Below are positions 45,356 through 57,400 of a stretch of 64,000 nucleotides of DNA, in pieces. The number at the start of each line of letters is the position of its first letter. Within the stretch, counting starts at the first letter, position 1. The translations under genes were made by a program, and so were the position numbers. The DNA comes from Branchiostoma floridae (Eukaryota; Chordata; Leptocardii; Amphioxiformes; Branchiostomatidae), in contig NC_049995.1 of assembly GCF_000003815.2 (NCBI RefSeq), forward strand, positions 3,541,154 through 3,605,153, read 5' to 3'. The notes under the pieces were generated by a model that was not told the origin of the DNA, did no database searches, and worked only from the letters and a program-made list of their open reading frames with translations.

Positions 45356-45840
45356 AGAAGGATTGGCACCAATTAAATGACACCCTCATTATAGCTGCAC
45401 TATAATTAAATCCAAATACAATTTGTTGAAAATGCTTTAAATGCTTACGTTAATGTGATCCATTCGTCGCTAGTTCTTTTTGCTAATTTTGCCCGTGCCG
45501 AAACTATCACGGCTGCAATGTACCAGAAATATGATACAGGGGTAGAACTTCGTGCATTTACAAGGAGACTAATATTTTCTAGAGCATACATTCTTCAAAT
45601 GCCGTTACCATTTATCCCTCAATACAAAGTTTGGTAGCATCTAGAAAAAATCTATGTCCATAATTTCAATCTATAGGATACGACCAAAGGGGCGCTACCT
45701 TTGTAGGTGTCACAGTAAACATTGGGATTCGGGGTAATCGCGGATTATTCAAGGACATATATATTGGAAACGGAGTCTTTCCTATGGCAGTTTGGAATCG
45801 GGATATTTCTGGGACGGTCTGTGATTCTACAACATATTGA

Positions 45841-45874
45841 GTTAGGGTTAGGGTTAGGGTTAGGGTTAGGGTTA
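45841..45874 (+). repeat. Interstitial telomere-like (GTTAGG)n run
   Basis: Nearly six uninterrupted copies of the vertebrate/deuterostome telomere hexamer, preceded by a G-run-poor flank. It is too short for a chromosome end and sits between genes. Confidence 0.9.
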
Positions 45875-46783
45875 GTAGAGTTAGGTTTACCCCAACTCTG
45901 ACACAACCTGTACTAACACAATAGTCTATTGACTTAGGACAGATCTCAATCGCAATCAGATACAAATAAACTCTAGCTTGTCATAGGACAGATTGTGAGC
46001 ACAAAAGTCAAGTAGATTATCTGATTGTCCTAGGACAAATCTCAGTCCCAATCCGCCCTAGGAGAGACCCCCATTACAATATATTCTAGGACGTTCCGCG
46101 ATTGCCCCAAATCCCAATCGCTACTGTGCCAATAGACAACAACAAAGGAGGCGTGGACATTCCGTTTGACTTCAGAAAGCATTTAAGTAGGATCAAAAAA
46201 CTGAATAAAGGCGGGCGATTCGGAGATTAGCAAAAGCCACTGCATCTGTTATTCGCAGATTGCTATAGTGGAAACGCTGATCTCATTATTTACACCTGTC
46301 CACTAACCAACATGTGTTAAGACAACAACAAGACTTTTCCTCGGACCAAGGTCATTTGAAGAAGGGAAAGACTGTCAACAAAACAGCTTAAAGAATGCAA
46401 ACACACGTAACCTGTTTTTTTTTTTAAATTCAAGAAACTGTAATCTTTAATAGTTGGTACAGTTCACATTTTAACAGTTAAATACTGTACCGTTTAAATT
46501 GATGGGAAGTGAAGACTTCATGATTACAGAAGTTCATTATTTACACATCTCTGCACACAAAAACAACAGACGAAGAAATCTGTTTTAATATCTGTTAAAA
46601 AACTATTTTTTAACCTAGCGTACTGAAGATTTTGTCATGATTTTGGACAAAAATATCTTCATCTTATGGGGATTGACGGACTGCTCTAAAATCTAATAAA
46701 TAGACATCGTCGTAGCTACATGCACGGAACTTTAAAAAAACTCATACACATTGTAGAACTCGACTTGATGATCAAGCACTAAC

Positions 46784-46877
46784 GTATTAGTTGGCAATGC
46801 CCTTTCTGGCAGACTTAGATACGAATGCACGTATGAGTTGGCAATGTCCTTTCTGGCAGACTTAGATACGAATGCAC
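46784..46877. repeat. 47-bp tandem duplication
   Basis: Two adjacent copies of gtat-agttggcaatg-cctttctggcagacttagatacg-type sequence with only a few mismatches. Their closeness suggests a recent event. Confidence 0.85.
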
Positions 46878-48401
46878 AAGCATTGCTTGATTGTATGCCT
46901 TGTCAATCCGCTTAACCAAGCCAATGATTCGAAATTACAACTGTGGAGTCAAGAGCTTTTTCTACATCAATTATTGCAGAAAAATAAGCCCGAAAGTCCT
47001 TGAAGACTGAAAGAGTTGTGGGCTATATATGTCATATAGAAGTTAGGTGAGACAGGATGATAGTTTGCGCTCTCGTAATAAAGAAAAGAAGACACAGGTA
47101 GCTCACCTGTATTTCTGACTTGTCTGCCTCGTGTTGTTTCTCACAGACGAGTGGCACAAAATACTAAGTGGAGCTCACTGTTCAACCTGCTCTGCCGCCT
47201 TATTAGCATATCTTGTTACGTCAGACAAGATTTAAATATTCCGGTCGACCGATTATCACTGGTTGTAACGACCTAGTCTAGACGCCCGGGCCAGCAAAGG
47301 TGACTTAAAAGGCCGGTAAACTATTATTACGATGCTAAACTGTGTCACACTTCAATTTCACAGACTCATGTTTGTCATGTGTGTCATGAAAGTTGCAGTT
47401 TAGTTAAAGCGACTGAATTTTTCACAAAAAAATGTCTGCATGTGTTATTTTTTTTTCGTGATTAGAATGTCTTGTTTTGCTTTGATTTTTTTTTAGGGCC
47501 CAGTTACATGTGTCGCGTCAATTGATTGGGATTGGGATTTTTGTGCATATGTTCAGCTGGAAAAATGTGACTGTCTTGTTATAAAAAAAAAGTATTAGAT
47601 CCTTGTCGATGGTTGGTCCTCTCTAAGCCAGAGTTATAGCCTGTCATAGTGAACACCACATAAAAATGAAAGACCTACGACGAAGAAGACTGCGCCATAA
47701 CAGACATTCTGTACTCGTTTTGTTGTCCGACATCAAAAACACTATCGGCTACAATAAACTCAACAAACTCAATAAACTAAACTCTACAAATGTGGGGAAA
47801 TCGTCATAAAGTTTCATTTTCGCTTGTCAGTGTATGGAAGGAAAACCGACCTTTCAAAAAGAGATTTGCAGCGATAAAGCGATGTTCACCGTTTTCCGCC
47901 ATTTTGCTTACATTAATGCTTTGGCGATTGTTTATTAATCTAAAAATTTGCAAGTTCAGGCGAAAAATTGCGCTGAATGCAATTGGTGCCACTTTGCAAA
48001 CACCAGGCGCAACTTGGCGCAGTCTAATGAGATACCCTCTTTACTTGACCGCACGTACTTTCCGTATGACCTCTCATTGACGCTAAGTACAGTACATAGT
48101 TCTACCTCACGTCCCACCTCCCACGACGGTGGCACACACCAACACTGGCGTTCTTTGTTTACGGCGGAATTTCTGCAGTGTCATCCTGATCAGCACCTGG
48201 CACCACCACTGTCACTTTACCCGCGAGCGTGACATAGACAACGTTCAACCCAGTGGAATGATGCGTGCATCGCTGTGTCATCCTTACGGGCATTGACCCT
48301 TTAATTAGAGTTACCTTTTAAATCTCTAACCCACGTGTTGTAGGACTGATTTGGTCATATCAAAAATCAACTCTCATTTTTCCACCACGTGCCACAATAG
48401 A

Positions 48402-48500
48402 TAGATAGATAGATGGTTTATTGCGCAACAATTGCATCAGTGACAATGTATGCCTATATAACAAAAGGTACAGACTTATACTACACATGAAAACATTACT
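48402..48500 (-). repeat. LINE-like 3' end with (ATCT)n tail
   Basis: The minus strand reads ttgttgcgcaataaaccatc followed by tatctatctat, a poly(A)-signal-like end with a short simple tail. A similar ttgtgcaataaagttatcat end is at 11070-11100 (-). Confidence 0.45.
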
Positions 48501-48694
48501 AGATAGAGGTACTTCTTAAGATTGTCTTGAACACCCAAATATCTGAAGTGTCTATATAACAGGATTACTGATGCTGTATTGGTATATCTCTTTAAGGCAC
48601 TTAAAACGACATTTTGTGGTGCTATTACGGCATCCGATGGAATTATTTAGAGACTTAGTGTAACTTCATTTTGTACTTAGAAGCAATTGTTATT

Positions 48695-48905
48695 AATAAT
48701 GCGGGCTTGTTTGGTCCCGAAGCCAGAGTTCCTGGGTTGTAATCCTGTCATATTACAGAACTTGTGCTCTTGAGAATGGCACTTGACATGACTTTTCTTG
48801 TTCCACACAGATGTTAAAAGGGGTACATGATTTAGGTTGGGGAGATTAAAAGAGGAGGGGGTGGGCTCCACCTTCCAATAATGTGCCCCAGACACAACAA
48901 TGTTT
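48695..48905 (+). repeat. SINE-like repeat, copy 3
   Basis: It contains cagagttcctgggttgtaat, a decayed tRNA B box, then cttgagaatggcacttgaca and ttccacacagatgttaaaag. The order matches the copy at 8100-8485 read on minus. The family is most likely tRNA-derived. Confidence 0.55.
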
Positions 48906-49325
48906 AACAACTCACTGTCCCTATAAATATATAGCTACGGCATCAAAAGGACCATAGGACTACCAGTACCTATTTAAGCTATACTGATTAAGCCATGATT
49001 GCTCCGGAGTTTGTTTAATGATATGCGAGCCAATACTTCCAAAGCAGATAAAAAGGATAATATTCTTTGTTGTAATGACTTCATTGTAAACATAACAAAA
49101 TATACTTCTAAAGCATGTTTTGTGCTAATTCATCGAAATTCTTCATCAAATATGGTACTGTGATCAAAAATGATATAAAAGTTTTACATGGTGTTATGAC
49201 TGCTTTAAAACAGAATTATAATTATATCTACTGTGTGGGTGATGTCTGTGATAAAGCAAGATAACAACCCTTATAATATCATTGAATTATGTATCTTAGC
49301 AGGTATTTTCGGTAACAGGTATTCT

Positions 49326-50960
49326 ACGTTTGTTGACCTATGCTTTACATTTTGTAGTTACATCATCTAAAATCTGGACGTACCAATTGTCTTCGCGAAA
49401 TTAGTTTTGTAACATCTTTTGTGAGTAGCGTTGACCCTACGTTTGTTGACCTATGTTTTACCTCTTTGTAGTTACATCACCTAAAATCTGGATGTACCAA
49501 ATATATTCGCGAAATTAGTTTTGTAACCAATCTTTTGTGAGTAGCGTTGACCCTACTTTTGTTGACCTATGTTTTACCTCTTTGTAGTTACATCACCTAA
49601 AATCTGGATGTACCAAATATATTCGCGAAATTAGTTTTGTAACAAATCTTTTGTGAGTAGTGCTGACCCTACGTTTCTTGACCTACGCTTTACCCCTCCG
49701 TAGTTATATCACCTTTAGAAAATCTGCATTGATGTACTAAACATCTTCGCGAAAGTAGTTTTGTAACCAACCTTTTGTGAGTAGTCTTGTCCATACGTTT
49801 GTTCACCTATGTTTTACCACAGTCTGTGTAGTTACATCATCTAAAATCTGGATGTACCAAATATCTTCGCAAAAGTTAGTTTTACAACCAATCTATGGAT
49901 GGCTTTCTAATGGTGAATAGTGTTGACCCAACGTTGTTGACCTATGCTTTACCTCTGTGTAGTTACATCAGCTGAAATATGGATGTAACAAATATCTTCG
50001 CAAAAGTATTTTTCAACCAAAGTTGGGTTTCTTGTAGTGACCATACGTTTGTTGACCTATGCTTTACCCCTCCGTAGTTATTACATCACATAAAATCTGC
50101 ATGGATGTACCAAATATCTTGGCGAAAGTAGTTTTGTAACCAATCGTTTGTGAGTAGTCTTGTCCATACGTTTGTTGACCCATACTTTACCCCTCCGTAG
50201 TTATTACATCACCTAAAATCTGCATGGATGTACCAAATATCTTCGCTAAAGTAGTTTTGTAACCAGACTATTGTGAGTCGTCTTGACTCTACGTTTGTTG
50301 ACTTATGCTTTACCCCTCCGTAGTTGTATCACCTAAAATCTGCATGGATGTAACAAATATCTTCGCAGAAGTATTTTTCAACCAAAGTTGGCTTTCTTGT
50401 TGTGACCATACGTTTGTTGACCTATGCTTTACACCTCCGTAGTTATATCACCTAAACTCTGTATGTACCAAATATCTTCTCAAAAGTAGCTTTGTAACCA
50501 ATCTAGTGTGAGTCTTCTTGTCCATACGTTTGTTCACCTATGGTTTACCTCTGTGTAGTTATATCCCCTAAACTCTGGATGTACCAAATATCTTCGCAAA
50601 AATATTTTTGTAACCAGTCTATTGTGAGAAGTCTTGTCAATACGATTATTGACCTATGTTTTACCTCTGTGTAGTTACATCACCTAAAATCTGCATGGAT
50701 GTACCAAATATCTTCGCAAAAGTATTTTTCAACCAAAGTTGGGTTTCTGTAGTGAGCATACGTTTGTTGACCTATGCTTTACCCCTCCGTAGTTACATCA
50801 CCTAAAATATGCATGGATGTACCAAATATCTTCGCGAAAGTAGTTTTGTAACTTAACTTTTGTGAGTAGTGTTGACCCTACGTTTGTTGACCTGTGTTTC
50901 ACCTCTGTGTTGTTACATCACCTATAGAATGTGGATGTACCCATGCGCACGTGTAGTGTA
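49326..50960 (+). repeat. Minisatellite, about 14 units of roughly 119 bp
   Basis: Units start near 49326, 49438, 49551, 49670, 49793, 49931, 50045, 50166, 50289, 50407, 50524, 50640, 50758 and 50877. Each has acgtttgttgacctatg, gtagttacatcacctaaaat, a gatgtaccaaatatcttcgc phrase and gttttgtaaccaatc-like ends. Units differ by small indels; a subset carries an extra tgcatg and another ends in aaccaaagttggg. No frame stays open through them. Confidence 0.9.
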
Positions 50961-52420
50961 CAATGGTGACCCGAACCGTATGCCTCCCAGTCAAACACAG
51001 CCAACTGTAGCAGAACGACCCTCCGAACTATATCGTGTAAGCATGTTAGAGAGTCTTGGACACGCATAAGATGTTGACGAAGAATGCACTCAGACTGTAA
51101 TCTTACACGTGTGTCCTTGATATTTTGGGTTCGACCTTTTCGCCGTCTTCTGTTGATTAGGGGGAAGGCGGTGAATGAATGTGTACTCGTTGGCTCTACT
51201 CGTGTGTACAGAGTTTCTAGTCGCTAGAGGAATTCCTCGCCACAGTAAAGAAAAGAAAACTAAAGTGTTTGGTACCACGTCACCGTCATCGAAACTAGCC
51301 AATCAACAACTTCATCGACTCAAAGTTAAACTTTATAAAAAGGAATTAGATAAGTTCATCGAAGTAAGCGCCGGAATATTGATATTACCGGTATACCATG
51401 GTCCATCATGGTCCATCAGGAGACTACCCCACCTGTCACCAATTTTTAGAAGTCATTCACTTTTGACCTCTAAGTGACGTGTGTCATCCCAGAGTCTACC
51501 TTACTTCACCACTGTCTTGTCATGCATATCAGATGACCACTAGCGAATGTAGGTGGAAATACAAGCTCGGACATATAAATAAGGACCAGAAGGGATAGGG
51601 GCATGCCGATACGAATTTCTTAGGCCACCAGTTCACGTATTTTTCCCTAAGACTCCTCTAATAAGGATTTTGTAAAGTTTGCTCTGTTTTATACACCAAG
51701 TCGTGTATAAGAATGTTTAAAGAGAAATGACAACAGCCATTCATTGACATCTAGAGGCAATTCAGCGTTAAATGAATTTATTTAGATCGATACTTATGAG
51801 CTTCTCATAAAATCTAATATGGAAGGTATAACAGCTCACTAAGAATTATTCTAATTCATAAACAATCATCCTAGAATATATAGATAGATATGCGATCCTT
51901 ACTTAAAACTATCATAATTCAGAGGGAATGATATTGATATATATTAGAACGTAATCTTTAGAACTATGGTTGAAGACAGTTACGACATAAGTAACGTTAA
52001 ATTACATTGAAATAATGCCGCAAGTAGTTTTAAGAGCAGGTATGTTAAAATGGTGAAACCTAATAGTTACCTTATTTTGAACGCCCGTCCAGTTCTAGTC
52101 CCAGAGTATTAAACTGAGGTGAAGGACAGAATGCCAGTAGACGCTATATGAACTGAGGTTTCAAATAAAAAAAAGATTACTTTTTTTTACTCAATGGTCA
52201 CCACGTAACAAGGCCATGAAGGCCACTTATCAGATATGTGATATAGCGATCCAAGCAGTAAATGATATCCATTAACCAATAGTAGACAACGATCTTTATG
52301 CAGGGAGTATTAGCAATATCAATATATATCTATGTCAATAATAGGTAAATACATCAAACTATAGATTTAAAGTTATCAATGATTTATAGATTACTAGAAT
52401 ATCCCTAAAGACTTAAAGCT

Positions 52421-52541
52421 ACTATATTCTATAGATAGATAGACTATACTCTATAGATAGATAGACTATATTCTATAGATAGATAGACTATACTCTATAG
52501 ATAGATAGACTATATTCTATAGATAGATAGACTATATTCTA
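52421..52541. repeat. 22-bp tandem repeat
   Basis: About five and a half copies of actatattctatagatagatag, with alternating t/c at one position, lie 0.4 kb beyond the gene E stop codon. Confidence 0.85.
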
Positions 52542-52927
52542 TGAATTAAAAATAACTTAATATTCGGGACTGAACAGACAGTAGCCTACTTTTTAAGACT
52601 GATAAATAGATAGATAATGGGATTAAAATGTTATCATATTCAACAACCAAAATTGTTAGCGCTTAATGTTAACGTTACACAGATTACTGCATTTTACTAG
52701 TACTATAGAATCAAATGTACGTATTGTTTTATTGTTTTTCAAGTCAAACTCTTCAGTGCCAATTCGTATCTTTAACAATTCTATGGCTTAAAATTTGAAT
52801 TTAAGTTTAGATCAACTTCAAGGTAATACTCTTTAGGGAATGATGATAAATATAGATCAATTTAACAACTAGGTTATTACATACATGTATTTCTATCCGT
52901 TGCAATTCTTCTTATCTACGAACTCCT

Positions 52928-54456
52928 TCAGACAAAACGCATTTTGTCGCTATTTTCTTCATTTTCTTCACTTACGGTTTGCTGCCCTTCGGCAACCTCA
53001 TCATCAGCAGACTCATCTATTTCGTCTGAGTTCACTTCATCATGTTGGTTTTCATCCGGAATGGTGGAGTGATCCGGGTGGACTTCGGCCTCCACAACTT
53101 CCGTCGGTTTGACAGCATTTTGCGGACTTCCTGTATCGGCTTTGCTGGACCCTGGATCCGATACTGCTGCTGGAGCCTGCATCTCTTGGTTGTCGTCATC
53201 TTGAGGATCTCCGTCGACTGCCCGCGTGACTTGGTCATCTGCAAGCTGCAGCATTTCCTCTACAGCATTTGCTTCGTCGTTAGCTTCATTAGCTGGTTGC
53301 TCTTCATGATCATCACTTGTTGAAGTTTCTTGAAAGTTAGTAACCGTTTGGGAGCTTTCGGGTTCCACGTGCTCTTCAAGGCTGGAGGTATTTCTTGACA
53401 TGTTGTCAGGCGTGTCGTCATTTACAGCACTCGTCTCGTCGCTGGTTCCATTACCATTGGCCAATTGCTTTTCGTGACCTGTTTGGATCTCTTGAGGGTG
53501 GCTATCTTTCTGGGAGGTTTCATGTTCCGCATTCTCTTTCATACTGGCGGTATTTGTTGAAATGTTGTTTGGGTTGCCGTCTTGGACTTTTGGAGATGCG
53601 TTTTCGTTTGCGGGTAGTTGTTCATCAGTCTTCGGAGCATCCGAATTTGAGGTTTCAACTTCTGCACGCTCTTCCTTGATAGTAGCATTTGTTGACTGGT
53701 TCTTTGGAGTTGCGTTTTCGTTTTGAGATAGTTTTTCGTCAGTCACCAGAGCATCAGAACGGGACGTTTCACGTTCTGCAATATCTTCCATGCTGAAGGT
53801 ATTTGGTGACGGGTTGTTTGGATTGTCGTCTTGAACCACAGTGACTGGAGTTTCGCTTTGTGGTGGTTGATACTCCTTGATGTCGGATGTATCTGCAGAA
53901 AGGTTGTTTGGATTGCCGTCTTTGACTACTTGGGTTGCATTTTCGTTTTGAGGTACCGGTGGCTGTTCATCGGTCTTCAGGGCGTCCGTATATGCTGGTG
54001 GGTCGACATTCGGTTGGGGGGTGTTCGGATTTTCGCCACAGGCTACTGGGGTTACAACAGTTACTTCAGATTGCTGAGACACTTTGGTGGGTTGTTCCGA
54101 GTCTCTCGCAACGTTGTTGTCTGAAGCTTTATGCGAGGTGCTTTGGATCACACCAACCATCCTCAGCGATGACATTGATGCTGCGAGTGACCCCATGGAT
54201 GTTGCGATGTCTCTGGTCGTGAGTCCACCGACTTTGCTCTTCGGATCGCTCCTCTCGCGTCGCCGAAACATCCAGGCAGCGAATAGCGTCATGACGATCT
54301 GCACGGCCTGGATGCCCTGCAATAGCCCGAAGAAGCTGGTTCGTAACTTGCCGAGGTCGTAGAGAAGACAGGCGCCCGTGGAGCCACAGATGGAGGACCA
54401 GAGCGCGCACGTGCTGTCGATCATAGCTCCGAAGTAGATCCCTCCAGGGATAAAGC
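52928..54456 (-). CDS. Gene E terminal exon with about 420-residue acidic tail
   Basis: It opens GFIPGGIYFGAMIDSTC, then CGSTGACLLYDLGK, the final membrane segment and a RRRERSD stop-transfer cluster. SMGSLAASMSSL follows, as in gene D. The rest is low-complexity and rich in Asp, Glu, Asn, Ser, Thr and Gln, with loose repeats such as DGNPNN, SDAPKTDEQLP and NENA. No domain is recognised. It ends SDKMRFV. Usual OATP tails are a few dozen residues. Synonymous and length variation between the loose repeats argues for an old, selected coding sequence and not readthrough. Confidence 0.88.
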
Positions 54457-57400
54457 CTGCGCGGAAGGTAGAAACATATGATTATATGAATATATGACAA
54501 ATAAACCAATAAAACAAAAACAATGATTCATGATCTGGGACAGACAACAACTAAACGCAACATAGTTAACTTATCTTTCTCCTCTACAAACGTCTCAACA
54601 ACTGTCTGCTGTCTTAACTGATCGCTACAAAAGGGCAACTTTACTTTTCACTGATAGGAGACAAACACGTTGTCGAATCGTCTGTAGACAAGAAAAATCA
54701 TGGTTTGTATCCATGAAAAGTATGTAAAATTGATGTCAACCCGATAAAATAATTGATTGACATTTGGTTGTAAAAAGTAACAAGTTTATATCACACATTC
54801 TGTTTTACTAAATATCTCATGTATACTCATAGCGCGTATGTTGCTTTACATGAACTTACCCAAGAGTCTCATCATTAACACAGCCACTCCCATCCCGAAT
54901 GATTTGGTCTCAGGTGTAAGGGACCTATTGGGAGAAACAGCAAAAAGAATGTTGTTACAATGCTAAAACGTTGTCTTTTACAACAAACATGGTGGCGATC
55001 CCTAATTACGGTCACGAAGACACAAAAATCAATTTACATTTTCACAAGTGAAAACAAGCTAAAGTGTATCTTTTACTAGTAGCCTTGACTGAAATTAAAA
55101 TAATTAAAATCATTACACGATCGATTGAAACATAATTCAGATACCACCGTATATTAACCATGCATGCGCGGACATTGCAGAAATACCTCTGGCCTGAATG
55201 CGTCGCCAAAAACGTACCTTAAAGTCGCAAGTAGCAAGGGAACCAATGCAGAGCTGGCGAGAAGAACGTAAGCGGCGAAAGCAGGAACGAAGCCAGTCAT
55301 TAGCTTTTTGCAGTTCTGCGGGCACGGGACTCCAATTGCGAAGCTGGGCATCTGTATTTGTGGCATTCTTTTAGGAGGGGGACCTGGTGGTTTTCCGGGA
55401 CCCTTGTCACCTGACGCTGGGTTGCTGTCTTCCGTTGGATTGCCACCTTGCGTTGGGTTGCCACCTTGCGTTGGATTACCATTTTGCGTTGGATTGCCAC
55501 CTTGCGTTGGATTGCCATTTTGCGTTGGGTTGCCACCTTGCGTTGGGTTGCCACCTTGCGTTGGGTTGCCACCTTGCGTTGGGTTGCCACCTTGCGTTGG
55601 GTTGCCACCTTGCGTTGGATTGCCATTTTGCGTTGGGTTGCCACCTTGCGTTGGGTTGCCACCTTGCGTTGGGTTGCCACTTTGCGTTGGGTTGCCACCT
55701 TGCGTTGGGTTACCACCTTGCGTTGGGTTGCCACCTTGCGTTGGATTGCCAGCTTGCGTTGGATTGCCATTTGGCGTTGGGTTGCCACCTTGCGTTGGGT
55801 TGCCACCTTGAGTTGGGTTGCCACTTTGCGTTGGGTTGCCACCTTGCGTTGGGTTGCCACCTTGCGTTGGGTTGCCACCTTGCGTTGGGTTGCTATCTGA
55901 CGTTGGAGTGTCACCTGGTCTTGGGTTGCCACCCTCTGTTGGGTTGCCACCTTGCGTTGGGTTGCCACCTTGCGTTGGGTTGTCACCTTGCGTTAGGTTG
56001 CCACCTGCTGTTGGGTTGCCACCTTGTGCTGGGTTACGACCTTGCGTTGGGTTGCCACCTTGCGTTGGGTTGCCACCTTGCGTTGGGTTGCCACCTTGCG
56101 CTGGGTTGCCACCTTGCGTCGGGTTGCCACCTTCCGTTGGGTTGCCACCTTGTGTTGGGTTGCCACCTTGCGTTGGGTTTCCACTTTGCGTTGGGTTTCC
56201 ACTTTGCGTTGTGTTTCCACCTTGCGTTGGATTGCCACCTTGCGTTGGATTGCCACCTTGCGTTGGGTTGCCACTTTGCTTTGGGTTCCCACCTTGCGTT
56301 GGATTGCCACCTGGTCTTGGGTTGCCACCTGGTATCTTTGCCCCATCCGGTTTTCCTGGTCTTCCAGCCTTTTCAGCAATCTTCATCAGAACTTCCAATG
56401 GCAGACTTGCAAGGCAGCTGCAACTCGAGAAGTTCTGTAGACAATGATGGGCAAAATACGTCTTTGAGAACATTTGTCTACAAATAAAAGAATAAAATGC
56501 ACCAAGCAATCTTGTGGCTATAAACGTTTAAGAAATTTACGGATGTTTCAAGGACTGTACTAAAAGAGCAAAAATTTATTAGAGTGCGGCATAAAGCGCT
56601 GTGTGTAAAGAAATTGTAATACAATTGTAGCAAACAAATGTAAGCCCTACATGTTTTAACAATTTATGCCTCTGTGGCCGATCGGTAATGCAACCCCACA
56701 GCATGGCCATCTGGATCCAATGCCATGGATCCATTGGCCTGAGTTCGATCCCAGGGTCGGCTGAACTCGGACATATTGTAAGGGACCGCATTCGTCTGTT
56801 TGAGGGAACGTAAAATGGGGTCCCGTGTTGGAGGAGGTGCCTCATTACTCATAAAAATACCTATTTGGCTACAACTATACACTATTTAAAGTCTAATACT
56901 TATCCAAGAAGAAGCTGCTCACCGATAGACGGATCCCCATCGGGTGCACGAAGGTCTGTTTGTCGGTGCAGCCTGCGTGGCAGCCCGAGAAGTAGGTAAC
57001 ACCGTCTATCCCGCACACCGGGCTGTACTTCTCCAGGCCGCAGCTACAGTCTGAGTTGCAGGGGGACAGCAGGGCGATGTCTCCGGCCGTGATGTTGGGG
57101 ACGTTCGGCATGTAGGGGCTGTGGTAACGACAGAAGGAATGGGGATGTGAATGGAATGCCAGAGACGGCGGAGGGTACCGACTTCGAAGCATGTCTGACT
57201 AGCTACCAGATCCACATGCCATAAACTCCAAGGTTATTTTTCTAAAGTTTGTCAAAAACATTACCTCTTCTAAAAGGAACAATGCATGGTCGTAACTTTT
57301 TCTCGCCTCGACATGTGAACATTGCCCATGGTGCATGATAATGGGTACCGTATGATAATGGATAGCACTGCGTTAGAAGGTTTGAATTCGTACGACGTGT

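Larger units (their letters stand above)
42502..52927. other. Intergenic region between gene D and gene E, no gene seen
   Basis: Ten kilobases with the gene D promoter side and the gene E 3' side. It holds SINE-like and LINE-like ends, a telomere-like run, two small tandem duplications and a 1.6-kb minisatellite, listed separately. A possible leader-exon donor for gene D (AAATACAG|GTGAGC on -) lies at 47100-47108, with an AT-rich patch (atttaaata) at 47231 upstream of it in transcript sense. This is weak evidence. No coding exon was recognised. Confidence 0.55.

Noticed and set aside
53042-54362. Several + strand open frames opposite the gene E terminal exon
   Set aside because: They are shadows of the long acidic coding exon, with no splice context or family resemblance.
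55308-56487. Long open frames on + and in other minus frames across the 18-bp repeat (up to 366 codons)
   Set aside because: An 18-bp unit free of stops in one frame is free in all frames. The minus frame joined to the cysteine pairs and TM10 with correct splice phases is the real one.
56668-56760. Possible tRNA gene (A and B boxes present)
   Set aside because: The boxes are too far apart and no acceptor stem or anticodon arm is visible; a SINE-like element fits better.
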